DNA from: Campylobacter sp. US33a
Lineage (GTDB): Bacteria; Campylobacterota; Campylobacteria; Campylobacterales; Campylobacteraceae
Assembly (NCBI RefSeq): GCF_004378855.1
Contig: NZ_RYYL01000011.1
Span: 1-44,644, forward strand
Reading direction: 5' to 3'
Length of the DNA: 44,644 nt
The position numbers and the translations under genes were made by a program. Under the pieces are notes generated by a model, which saw only the letters and a list, made by a program, of their open reading frames with translations, was not told the DNA's origin and did not search any database. Position 1 is the first letter of the stretch. Each line of letters starts with the position of its first letter. Positions 1-12,600 of the stretch are shown one piece after another.

Positions 1-9
1 TTTAGCAAA

Positions 10-32
10 GCCAAGAGCCTTGCTCTCTTGGC
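10..32 (-). terminator. Terminator-like hairpin
   Basis: Perfect 8-bp inverted repeat: GCCAAGAG at 10-17 and CTCTTGGC at 25-32 with a 7-nt loop. Read on minus, it follows the small open frames at 90-234 and is followed by TTTGCTAAA, so a short U-run is present but weak. It may end a short leftward transcript, or be the 3' stem of a small RNA cut by the window edge. Confidence 0.5.
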
Positions 33-89
33 GTGGATTTTGTTTAAGTATAGGTTAAGCAAGGCTTTCTTATAATTCTTTAGGGTTTT

Positions 90-170
90 TTAGAGTTGGT
101 TAATGAATTTAATCAACTCGTTTGCTATTTCTAACAACTTCAAAATTACATTTAAAATCTTTTCTATCAT
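90..170 (-). CDS. Possible small amphipathic peptide, 26 aa
   Basis: A 26-codon minus-strand frame begins MIEKILNVILK and ends KFINQL. An AAAGGT sequence lies about 8 nt before the ATG, and a terminator-like hairpin (10-32) follows. The residues alternate hydrophobic and charged positions (I, L, V against E, K, N), as in an amphipathic helix. A -10-like TAGAAT lies upstream near 219-224 on minus. The frame overlaps, in another phase, a decayed protein tail (109-234), so its coding pattern could be accidental. Peptides like this occur as small toxins or membrane-active peptides, but I recognise no family. Coding status is uncertain. Confidence 0.3.
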   Translation of the reverse strand: MIEKILNVILKLLEIANELIKFINQL

Positions 171-234
171 TAGTAGCACCTTTCCCACCAAAAGAAATTA
201 ACCACTTAAACAAAGCAATTCTATCAAAATTTTC
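109..234 (-). pseudogene. C-terminal remnant of an unrecognised gene
   Basis: The minus frame opening directly after a TAA (235-237) reads ENFDRIALFKWLISFGG and ends NSKRVD before TAA (111-109). It has protein-like composition but no ATG and no ribosome site, so it looks like the 3' tail of a lost gene. I do not recognise the family. A different-frame peptide (90-170) overlaps it, and only one of the two is likely to be real. Confidence 0.35.
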
Positions 235-283
235 TTAAAATTTATTGTGTGAGCAGTTCTAAGACTTGCAACGGCAGGGTTTT

Positions 284-377
284 ACTATCCCAAGTAGAGT
301 GAAGCAAAATGAAGGATCTTTGTGTATTACAGTTATTTTTTAAATAAAGATTCTTCACCTAAAAACTCAAAATGACG
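284..377. repeat. Dispersed palindromic intergenic repeat, copy A (degenerate full length)
   Basis: The core TTATTTTTTAAATAAAGATT aligns with the core of the element at 21641-21721 (CTATTTTCTTAAATAAAAAT), and the right end (CTCAAAATGACG) matches its right terminal repeat (CTCAAGATGACA). The left end (TATCCCAAGTAGAGTGAA) is diverged. Confidence 0.6.
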
Positions 378-448
378 CACCACACTAAGGCTTTAGAACG
401 ACGGTTTAGATGTTTTTTTGAGAAAAAAAGTGTGTTTTGGGAGGGATT

Positions 449-585
449 TTTCACTCATTTAGACAGTTTAAGTATTTTTTTGGGAGGGGGAGGTTTTTTC
501 GCATTCGTTTAGATAATTTAAGGTATTTTTTGAAAAAAGGGCGAGATAGAATTCTAAAATAGATAGTTTAAATAGAGATGTTTCG
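449..585. repeat. Three degenerate direct repeats
   Basis: CATTTAGACAGTTTAAGTAT (about 453-472), CATTCGTTTAGATAATTTAA (about 502-521) and ATAGATAGTTTAAATAGAG (about 559-577) are similar units spaced about 50 bp apart. The last runs into a dispersed-repeat half copy. G- and T-rich spacer lies between them (GGGAGGGGGAGG at 482-493). Confidence 0.4.
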
Positions 586-602
586 CTACGCTTGGCATGA
601 CG
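566..602. repeat. Dispersed repeat, half copy B
   Basis: AGAGATGTTTCGCTACGCTT...GGCATGACGG matches half copy D (AGAGATATTTCGCTATGCTC...AACATGACG) and the right half of the full element at 21641-21721. It lies just past the 3' end of the giant exoprotein gene. Confidence 0.6.
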
Positions 603-615
603 GGCGCAACGAAAC

Positions 616-647
616 AAAAAAAGGATGGGGAGGATCAATCTCCCATC
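616..647 (-). terminator. Rho-independent terminator straddling the exoprotein stop codon
   Basis: On minus, GATGGGAG (647-640), loop ATTGATC, then CTCCCCATC (632-624) form a stem with one bulged C, followed by C and seven T (622-616). The TGA stop (637-635) lies in the loop, so the last codons (LAMGD) encode one arm of the hairpin. Confidence 0.75.
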
Positions 648-3600
648 GCCAAGCAAGGATTCATCGCTTTAGCATTATCGCTAACGATGCAAAGTCTTGC
701 TTTTTGTTTGCCTGCAGTTTCATCGATATTACCACCATTAGTATCAATAACTTCTTGATTTTCATCTGTTTTATCTTCAGCAAAAAGTCTAGAATTTGGA
801 GAGTCAGGCTCTTCTCTACCTTGCTCTTTTTCATAGCTTGGCACATCTAAACCACTTGTATCTAACACATTGTTTTTATCGATGATTTTAAAATGACTAT
901 TTGAGTCTACAAAAACCTTAGCTATTGCATCACTAATGCCTTTTGATGTACTTTCTAATTGTGCTTTAAGACTAAGAGTTTGTGTTCTTAAGCTCTCATA
1001 TTTCTTATACGCATTTTCGTATCCAGCACTTCCAGCCTCGCCATATTTGCCACTTTGTAAATCTTTGATAAGCGCGTTAAGCTGATTTGAAAGATTTTTA
1101 AATTGTTCTAAATTTTTCAAAAACTCATTAAAATCACCCAAAATTCCGCCACTATACTTACCATCATCTCCCTTATTGCCGAAGCTATCATTTTTGATGT
1201 TTTGTGCGACATCTTTAAGATTTTTCACATCGCCATCGAATTTTTTCAAATTCTCATCTGCGAAGCCAGCAAGCAAGCTTCCAGCACCATTTTCGCCATA
1301 GAAAGCCTTCAAGAAGTCTATACCTTGTGCAAATTCATTTGTTTGCACTTCATTTAGCCCCAAAAGCTTTCCAAGCTCTGCATACGAGCCTGAGTCGATG
1401 AGTTTTAAGGCAGTGTCAAGATCTTCAATGCCAAGTTCTAAAAATTTATTTTTCACTTCATCTAAAATTCCATTTAAAACCCAAGAGTCAAAGTCGCCTT
1501 CACCTAAGATCACATCGCCTTTTTCATCGACACTATTTGCTTTGAAGGTATACTCACTATCTTCTATCTCGCCTTTATCAGTCCATTCGCCACCGCTATT
1601 TACTGTATCATCACCACTGATTGCGATATCGCTATCGTTGTTTCCATTATTGATCTCGTTATAGTCTTTATTGGTATTTTCAGCACCGCCTACATTACCG
1701 CCATCTGCAAAACTACCTTCAATATCATTACTTTCATTGCTTCCTGCACCAGTACTTCCACTCATATCGCCTTTATCGCCACCGGTGATTGGTTTATTTC
1801 CTATATCCCAGATAGGATCGCTTCCACCTGGAGGTGTAATAGGATCAATAGGTAGTTTATCTTCAGGGATGATAGGATCAACTTTGGTATTTTCGCCATC
1901 ATCTATAGGCTTATACTCAGGCACATCTACATTGATATTTCCACCGCCATTGTCTCCATGATCAGGATTATTTATGATAGGATCTGTTCCACCTGTGTTT
2001 ACATCACCACCAGTTCCTATATCTGGAATTTGTATATTGTTATTATCATCCCAGCTTGGTTTGCCACTTTCATCTTTACCTGTACTTGTGTCGCCACCAC
2101 CTTCTGGTTTATACTCAGGTCTGCTTGTATCTATATCACCAGTAGTTACATCATCGCCTGTGCTTGTGCTAAAGTCACCATCGCCTTTAATCTTATCCAC
2201 ATTATCATCAGTGATTTTATCAATGGTTGTATCTCCAGCATCTGCTACATTGCCTATATCATCTTTTGGAGTAGTGCTTGTATCACCCTTGATGGTATCT
2301 TTGATTTCATCATTTAGATCACCAATTGTTTCACCATTATTATCGCCTACCTCGGTATTATTATCTGTGATACTATCGATTACGGTATCTTTTACACTAT
2401 TATCAAGATCATTAATTGGTCCAACATTAATACTTCCTAAGCCAGAATTTCCTGTACTTGTGCTATCTTCAATATTGCCAGCATTATAGTCGTGGTTGAT
2501 ATCATCTATAGGATTTGCTCCAGTGTATTTGCCACCATCAGTGATAATAATATCGCCTGTATTACCAGCAGTATTATCATTTGTGATTTTATCCGCTTCA
2601 TTATAGGTAGTATCGTCTAGTTCATTACCAATTGGTGCGTCATTTACATCGTCTTTTGCATTACCAGCTGTGTAGCTATCATTCCAGTTGATACCACTGT
2701 TTTCATCACCAATAACCACCATATCACTTGGAGTATCAGGACCTTTGATATCTGGATTGTAAAAACCATTATTCCATGATGGATACTGAGATTTTACCTT
2801 ATTTAAAAACTGATCTTTGTTAGTATTTCTATATACACTACCTTCAAATTTACTTGCAAGTCCATTATAGTCTAACAACAAATTATCCACACCATTGTTA
2901 TTATTCATTTGACCGCCATAATTAACATATATGTGAGTATTGTTTAGTTTAATTCTAGGATTATTATAATCCCAATTTCCTCCCATACCTCTAATATCTC
3001 CTGCAATAAAAAATGACACACTGCTATCTTTTCCACCTGAGACTGAAAGCATATCATTGCCTCTTATGTTAATGAATACATTATTAAAATTAATGCTATA
3101 ATCTTTCCATCTAGAATATGTGGAAGGGAAATTTGCAAACATAGAAGCATAATTTGGATTTCCTCCAGTTGAGCCATACCATGGACTCTTTGCACTAACA
3201 TAACTATCATTGCCAGAATCAATCACAATATCTGAAATTGTTCCTGTGAAAAATTGGCTCTCATCATCAAAACTTCCAATAAGTCCAATAAATCCTGCAG
3301 CAAAAGCACGACTATTCTGATCTGTAGATTCTGCAGAAACTTTAAAATTAGAAATATATATATGATTTATATTAGCATTGCCATAAGTTTGCCCTACAAT
3401 CCCGCCTACATAAGTATATTTATTATTTTTACCTTTTACGGTTATATTATTAGCATCAATATATTCGAAATTTGATCCGCCTAAAGCAGCTCCTACAATG
3501 CTTCCTATATAAGCACTGCTGTTATTATTAAGAGTAGCATCTACTATGGAATTGTCCAACTTAATATTTCTAAACATTGAATTAGAATCTGCTTTACCTA

Positions 3601-6600
3601 CCAAAAGCCCCGCATGAGTGATAGTTGAACCACTCAAATACATTTGAGCATTAGTAATTTGAACATTTTCAAAAGTAGAATTTTTAGCTTCTCTAATAAG
3701 TCCAACATAAGTACCATATTGATATCTATTATTTGTATCACCTATACGGAAATTATTAAGCGTATGTCCTTGACCGTTAAAGGTTTGATTTTCAAATTTA
3801 TTAATGATACCAAAAGAATTACTGCTAGTTAAATTAGCTCCACCAAAATCAATATCATTAAGCAAGTTATATTGATCATAAGAGTTAATTCCGCTTGTTC
3901 CATCATTAAACCATTTTACAAATTGATACCATTCACTAGCATTACTTGAAGCGTTAGAATTGGTTGCAATGTTAAGATAAGATTTAGCTCCACCTGTCAT
4001 TTTCGGACCCTGTTTACCACTCCATGCACCACTCATTAATTCTGAGATATTCATAGAAGTCCAACCGGATTTATTGTAAATTTCATTAGCAAATACAGTG
4101 CTAGCATTAACATAGCCCGTTGTATCAATAGTAACTTTACTTACATTATTTTTACCATCTTTTGCATGTATGGTTGTGCCTTTGCCTTGCTTATCTTCGG
4201 CTAAAATTTGAACTTCTTTACCACCTAAAGTAATAGTATTTGCATTTAAATTTCCACCGCGTAAAAATACCATACCAGTTCCTGCACCCGAAGAAGTTTT
4301 AAAGGTATTTGCTGTAATGGTTCCGCCTGTCATTACAATTTTACCTGGGGTAGATAGATCTACAGTTCCTGCTTTAATATCTGCACCATTTGCAATATCA
4401 ATCCAATTCGCATTAACTTTAAAATTATCTAACTCATTTGTCATTTTAAGTCCTGCAAGATTGACTTTACCGCCTTTGTTATCTTTTGTTTTAGCCATAA
4501 TATCAAGAAGAGTTGTCGCACCATTTTTTTCTTCAAAAACAGTGTTTACGAAGTTGATATTTAGCGTAGCGTTATTTCTACTTCCGATATAGAAATTTGT
4601 TGTGCCACCGTTAGCGTAAAAGTTTGCGTTATTAAAGTTTATATCACCAGTTGAATTAAAGTTGATATTTTGAGTGTTATTATTTGTAGTAAGCTGCGAA
4701 TTTATAAAATCAATTTTTTGACCTTCAAAAGTTAAAGTGCCACCATTAGTGCCATTTACCCAAAGACCTTTGCCACTATCTTTATTGTTTTCAAATTTTA
4801 CATATTTAGTTGAAGCATTACCAAAAGCAAATCTGCCACTGTTTAGAGTGAAAATAGAGTTTTTGAAAAGGATTTGCTCTGTGAAAATTCCACCCACATC
4901 AGTATCTTTAGTTGCACCACTTACTTTAAGATTTGCATTATCAAATGTTGCTTGTTTACCACTTACTTTGAGATAATTTGCAATGATTTCTGTAGTATTT
5001 TTAAATTCAATCAAATTACTTAAAGCTAAATCAATATTGGTAATATTAAGATTTGAATTATCTACTATCATATCTCTTGCATTGGCAACAACTAACTTAC
5101 CGCCAGCGATATTAGAATCGCCCTTAATATCAATGCGGTTAGCAAGTTTAAAAATCATATCTTTAGCATTAATGGTTGAACCATCAATGACCAAATCATT
5201 TGCGCCAGCATTGTCACCAGATGCGTTATAGATATGGAGCTTATCAAGTGCATTACTATCAGATCCAAAACTTGAACCTACAATCTTAATCTTGCCGTTA
5301 TTTCCACTACCTGCTGCATTTGTGGTTCTTAGCCACATATTAGCCGTATCGCCTGATTTTTCAATATTCGCTTTGTTAAATTCTATCTCTCTACCGCCAT
5401 CAATGGTTAAGTCACCACTTAGTTTAATAGAGGTTTTAGCGGTGTCATTGCTTGCTAAGAATTTGCTTAGAGCTTTAATATATGAACTTCCACTTAGTAC
5501 AAGCTGTGAATTTTTAAGATTAATTGCATCAGCATAAATATTTGCAGATTTATTTGAAGTAATACTTGAATTATTCAAGATATCAATAACCGAACCTGCT
5601 TTATTATCTGTGCCAAGTGTTAAACTATCACTAGCTGTAATGGTAGCATTATCAATTTTTAGATAAGCACTTGCATAGCCGTCAGAATTTAGTTTAACTG
5701 TATTGCCTACAAGTTTAGAACTAGCATTGATAAGAAGATACTTCGCATCAAAATTTATCGTATTTGCATTGATATTTGAGCCTTCAATTTTAAGCTCATT
5801 TGAAGCATCTATATCAATGGTGCCAATACCACTTATAAAGCCTTGATTTTCACTGGTACCAGTTTTTATTAAAATACCTTTTGCATCTACATTAATAGCA
5901 TTTAAATCTTTAAAATTCGTGCCTGTTAAAAACTCGATTTTGCTTTCTGTATTTCCGCCAGTTAAATTTGCGAAGTTAATATTTGCTTTTGAATTTGCAT
6001 CTTGGCTTGTAAAGCTTGAATTAGTATAGCGTTGGAAATTAGCTTTAAAATTATTTGTTCCACTTAGTTTGAAAGTCGCTGCATTTGCTGTGAGTTCTTT
6101 ATAGGAATTTAGGCTTAAATCTTTTGCTGTGAGTGTGCCTGCAATGCTTAGAAGATTTTGTGCTGTTAAACTTGCTGCTTTCGCAAAGCTGTTATTACCT
6201 TTTAAATCAATATTTTGTGCGTTAGCGGTAAAGTTGCTATTTGCATCAACATTAATATTTTCAAGATTAATCACATCATTTGCATTCTTTCCTTCCTCAC
6301 TCACGCCAGTAAATCTTACATCAGCAACCGAAGCACCATCACCATTTTTTGCAAAGCTTACTGTGTTTGCATTGATTTTATTAGCTTTGAAGTTGAATTG
6401 ATTATTTCCTGCACCTGTTGAATTTTGATGTTTAAAAGTAGCATTTTTAAGATCCATTACATTATTTGCTACAAGATTTAAAGTTGATCCACCACCTAAA
6501 AGGGCTGAAAGACCATCTTTTGCACCTTCGATAATAATATCTTTAGCATTTGCATTTAAAGTCGAAGTGCCCAAAACGCTAAGCTGTGAATTTAAGGCTT

Positions 6601-9600
6601 TAAAGGTGGTTTTAGCTACAATGCTTGCTTTTGAGCCGTTGTTTAAAGCGAGTTTTGAGTTATCAAATAAAATGCTAGCACCTGCTTTGATACTGTTGTC
6701 ATTCTCACCGATTCCACCGTTTATGTTGATAGCTGAATCTTTTACTGCTAAGTCTTGACCTGCATCGATTTTAAGACTACTATCTGTTGTAAGTGTGCTT
6801 GAAGCAATACTCATATCATCTTTTGAAGTAAGTTTCAAGTTTTTAGTGTTGATAGTTGTTTCTTTAAGCTCTAAGCCTTTGCTTGAATTTAGACTTACAT
6901 TTTCAAAACCGTTAATACTTGAACCTTTTGTCTCACTTTTTACAAAGCCTATATATCCATTTTCACCTGTGGTTTGGAAAGTGATAGTGCCTTTGCCAGC
7001 TTCTGCGTTAAAGCTTGCACCACTTGCTAAAATACTGTTTGTTGCGTTAAATGCAAGGGCTGTAGTACCTGTAGTGTTTATAGTCGCATCAAGGAATTTT
7101 AGATAATTGCTCGCATTAAAGCTTGCACTTGTATTTTCAAAGCTCACTGTGCCACCTGCGAAGTTGATATTTTTCGCATAAGCGTGAATCTGATCTTTAA
7201 ATGCTCCACCTGTAATGATGAGCTCAGTAAGGCTTGATTTGTTATCCGCTGTTGTGCCTGTGCCTGTGATACCATTAATTTCAGTTTTTATTTCAAATTC
7301 ACCACCTGAAATTTCGATTAGATTATCAGAGAGAAGTTTTAAAGTGCCATTAACTGGGTTGTCTGCACGGAATATAGCATTGCCACTTATGCCAACTTTT
7401 TCGCTTCCTTTTAGAATGATATTATCACCACTGATGACACCACCACTGATGGCTATTTGTTTCGCATCAAAAGTCGTGCCATTTTTTGAGTAAATTCGAG
7501 TTTTAGCATCACCTGATACACTGATTTTATCCGCATCGATATTAAGCGTAGCGGTTTTGTCATATTTACCAAGATTTCCACCACTGATTTCTACCACTGT
7601 ACCTGTTGTACTTGCGTTGGTTTGAGCGCCATCATTGTCTTTAATGTTAATAATATTTGAGTAAATATTACCCGCTGACATTGTAAAGAGTTTAGTTGCA
7701 ATTAAATCTACTTTTGCACCATCAATTGTACCACCACTCATTGCGATTTTTTGAGCTTTTAGTTTTACATTGTCACTATCAGCACCTATAGTACCGCCTG
7801 TGATATCAATAAGATTTTGTGCTAAAAGCTCTAACATGTTTGCACTTAAACTTGCAGTATCTTTAACTTCGATTTGTTTTGCATTTACACTAAGAGTTTC
7901 TACATTAATATTTGCATTGCCTTTAAATACCACTTTGCCTTTTTCGCTTGTAGCATTGAAAGTAAAAGTTTTACCTGTGATAGTTCCACCACTTAGGGTG
8001 ATTTGATTTGCCGCATCAAAAGCAGCTGTGCCGCTTGCAGTGATTTTACCACCACTCATTTCAATCACATTAGCCGCATCAAAGTCTAGATTTTTAGTAT
8101 TTATAGTACCACCGCTGATTATAATATCATCTGAATTAACTTTAAATAGTTCACTTGCCTTTATAGTACCACCGCTGATTTCTACATCTGGTTTTACATT
8201 TTTATCGCTATTTTGCATAAAATTGATGGTTGTTGCGTCTAAAGTTCCACCTGTCATTTTGATGAGATTACTTGCTTGGAGTGCTATTTGCACTGATGCG
8301 GTAATATTTGCATTACCTTCGATTAAAATATCTTTAACATATCCTGCATTTTGTATTGTGTTTGAACCATTTGAGCTTTTATGATTCACAAAAAGTCTAT
8401 TTACATTGATTTGTAAATTTCCACCAAATTGAACTAAACCGTCATAAGTTTTATTAATATTATTTAAATAAAAATCTATAGCATCGATCTTAGTGATTAC
8501 ACCTTCGCCATCTTGTTTTGCTGTAAATTTAGTCCATTCATTTTCACTTTCGCCTTTTTCTTTATCTAAAGTATAGCCAAGTAAAATACTTTGAGCTTTA
8601 AAGTCTATATTAGACTTTTCATTTTCGCCCTTGCCTTTTATTACAGAACCACCGCCCACAACTATAGCTTTTCCAGCATCAAAGTCTATATTTGTAGCAT
8701 TAATTTTTGCATTTGTAAGTTCAATTAAATTATCACTATCAAACATCACGCTATTTGCATTGATAGTTGATCCACCATCTACATAAACCCAGTTTTTACC
8801 CCAAACCTTAAAATTGCCCGCGTTAATAACGGCTCCATTTGTGATTTTAACTACACCTTGATTACCATCAATAGTTTGCGTACCTTTTAGATCCTCACTC
8901 GGCGCATCAGTCCAATCATACTTATCACCTGCATCAAGGAAGAAATTGTTTGTGATATTAAAAGTTCCACCATTTAATCTGATTTGTTGTGCTCTTAAAG
9001 TAAGATTTGCAACGCTAATATCAATACCTAATTCAATGTATTTTTTAGACAAGAAAACAAGGTCGTTAATTTCTGTTCCAAGTTTTGCATCACCTGTAAC
9101 GCTGACTTTTTCAGTACCTTCAAGTATAAGTTGCCCACTGATATCAAGGCTTCCGCCATTCATCATTACTTGATTGTTTCCTTTTGCATGGAAATTCTCT
9201 GCTGTTACACTTCCGCCTGTGATGTTTACTTGCTCTGCGTTAGCTTTGATATCACCTTTGCCTTCGCCTGTGCCTGTTGCTTTGATAACCGCACCACCAA
9301 ATTTAATAGTTCCTCTTGCAGCTTCGCCAGTCTCGCCGTTGCTTGCTGTGAAAGTGATATCGCCATTATTAGCTGTGATATTTCCGCTTTGCAAATCAAT
9401 CAAATTCTTGCTTAAGAAAGTTAAAGCGTGTCCTAAAATATTTGAAGTACCTTTTACTAGAATTTGATTATTTCCATTTAAAGCAATATCAGCTGTTCCA
9501 GCATTTAAAGTTGTGCCGTCAATGATGAGTTGATTTTGTGCGTTTAGATCAATTTTACCCGTGCTTTCTATATTTGTACTTACAAGCTCGATATCTTTTG

Positions 9601-12600
9601 CATCAAAATCAATACCCCTATTTTCTTTAATGAAACCGCCGTTTATATTGATACCTTCATTTGCTTGTAGGCTAACAGTTTGATTTTTCGCCCAAAGCTC
9701 TACATTATTAAGATCAATTCTACCTATACTGCCTTGTGCTTTAAAGTCAATTCCAGTTCCACCTACCGTAACGCCTGAAATACTAATTTGCTCACCACCA
9801 TTAAGAGTGATTTTACCAGAGTTTCCTTTTAAATAATCTTCTTTAGTATTTTCACCAGTAATTTTAATCTTATTGCTTGCGTTGATGGTGATGCCATTAT
9901 TTGCATAAATATCTGAATTTGTGATATTAACTTGCTGTGCTGATGTATCTTTATTATCTTCACCTTTAATGCCACCGATATAAAGTGCGTCATTTCCGCT
10001 TACATTTACACTAGTGTTGCTTAGATCAATTAAATTTTTAGCTTGCATTACAAGGCTTTTTGACTTAATGCTACCACCTGTTATAGAGATATTATTATTT
10101 TGTGCTAAAAGTTTTACAGCTGCATTCTGTGCAATTATATTTGAGTTACTAAATTTAATGTCATTTCTTGCTTGTATATCTAATAAAGTAGAGATATTGA
10201 GTGTCGCATTTGAAAGCTCGACTATACCACCTTTATTTGCTTCACCTGATTGCTTTAAGGCTTTTAGATATAAATTATCTGCGTTAATGGTATTTTCAGT
10301 AAGCGTGATTTGCTCGCCTTCCAAAGTTAGATTATCAGTTGTAATATCAATGCCAAGTTTAATGTGTCTTTCGGTTAGGAAAACAAGATCATTAATATCT
10401 GTGCCAAGCTCTCCGCCTGTAACTTCGACTCTATTTTTACCATCGAGTGTGAGTTGTCTTGTCACATTTACAATTCCACCTGTCATTTTTGCGATATTTT
10501 CAGCATCAACTAGGAAATCTACATTTGCTGTGATAGTTCCGCCTGTGATATTGATTTGCTCGCCATTTGCATAAATGCTTCCTGTATCTTGCTCTTTAGT
10601 GCTACCAGCTTTGCCATTTGCAGTGACATTTGCACCGCTAAAATCTATAGTTCCAGTTTTTTGACCATTTTCTTCACCGCTTGCTGTTAGGGTGATATTA
10701 CCTGCTGTTGCTGTGATATCGCCGCCTTTAAGCTCTATCCAATTTTTACTTGCAAAGCTTAGAGAAATGCCTTTAATCACACTTGTGCCATCTACCTGTA
10801 AATGCTTATCCCCACTTAGCGCGATATTGCTTGCGGTGCTTTCTAGCTTGGTATCTTTAATGATAAGTGTTCCGCCTGTGGCTGTGGCTTTGATAGCGCC
10901 ACTTGCTTTAAGGTCTGAGCCTTGTAAATTAATACTTTGAGCGGCTAAATCTATGCTTTGCATGTTTTCGCTGTTGATTTTTGTATTTTTAAGCTCTGCT
11001 AAATTTAAATCATTACCTTCTAAACCAGCGATTTTAAAGCTTGTTCCGCTGATAGTCACTCCATCAAGACTGATCCAATTTCCTGCTAGCATTTGCACGC
11101 TTGATTTGCTTGTAATGGTGCTGTTGCCGCTTATGTTGATATCATTTCTTGCACTGAAATTCACAGTGCTACCACTAAAGGTTGTGCCGCCATTAACTGT
11201 GATTTTACCGCCTGTATTGCCACTGCCAGCTGTTGCATCGATATTTAGCGCGCCGTTTGCTGTGATGCTACCACCATTAATATCAATTTGATTTGATTTA
11301 AGATCAATTGTATTAGCATTTAAGCTCATATTAGCAAGGCTTAATTTGCCTACACTGATTAAATCAAGATCTTTTGCATTTTCAAATTTAAAGCCATTCT
11401 CACCACCATTTAATTCAAGTGCATTTTTACCATCAAGGCTGATAGTACCAGCATTAAATTTACCACCCTTTGCGATGATTTTATTTTCCATATCAGCACT
11501 TATGCTTTTTGCGCTTACGCTTCCTGCGTTGATATTAAGTTGCTCGCCTTCAAATTTTACTTTTGAATTTTCACCATTTGCACTTATCGTTGTACCATCA
11601 AGATTAATTGTCCCTGTTTTTGTATTTGGATCGTCTTTTGAAGTTCCACTTGCTGTGAAAGTAATATCGCCATTAGTTGCTGTGATAGTGCCAGCATTTA
11701 AATCGATTAAATTTTGGCTGATGAAAGCTAGAGAGCTAGCATTTAGTGCACCTGAGTACATTACAACCTGACCTTTGCCATCGATTGTCATTGAGCCTTC
11801 GGCGCTTAGGCTTGGTTGATTTTCTGCTTTGGTTGCTTCTTCGCCGATTAGAATTTGATTTTCGGCATCAAGTGTTAAATTTGTTTTTGCTTTTAAAACC
11901 GCACTATTTTTGATGAATATATCTGCACCAGCTATATTTAAATCACCGCTTGTGCTTTCTAATTTACCGCTGATATCAATAGTCCCGGTTGTTCCGCCAT
12001 TTACGCTAATGTTTGCGCCAGTGATTTGTCCAGCTAAAACTGCCATATTTGCCGCTGTGAGTGTTATTGCACCGCTAGCACTTAAAGTGGTGCCATTTGC
12101 GATATTTAGGTAATTGCTCGCGTTAAGATTTAAAATTTCAGCTGTGATGGCAGCTGAATTTAAGAGTTCAAATCTTGCAGTAAATTTAGTGTCAATTTGT
12201 TTTGCATCAATGCTTCCACCTGTAATTTTGGTGCTATCATTTGCAAATTCTATGCTTGGTTTTTTACCTTCACTTTTGCCTGATATAGTTACGCCATCAA
12301 GGACTAAAGCACTAGTTTGTCCTGTTGTGTCATAGAATTTAATCATTGCATCTGATTTTAATTTTGTGCCACCTTTAAGCTCGGTATAGCCATTGCTTGC
12401 AAACTCCATATCTCCAGTGCTTGAAAGGGTAGAATTATTCACACTTATGCCACCGCTTAAACCTTTAAAAATCATATTTAAGCCGGCATTTGCTGTGATA
12501 GTGTCTAAAACAAGTTTTGTGTTGGCTACGAGTTGGACTTTGTTATCTGCATTAAGGGTTGAGTTTTTAACATTGATTTGATCAGCACCGATTTCTATGT

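Noticed and set aside
468-656. 62-codon minus frame overlapping the exoprotein 3' end
   Set aside because: It overlaps the terminator and dispersed repeats, with no ribosome site.
578-850. 90-codon plus frame at the end of the exoprotein gene
   Set aside because: Antisense shadow over a real coding end and a repeat copy.
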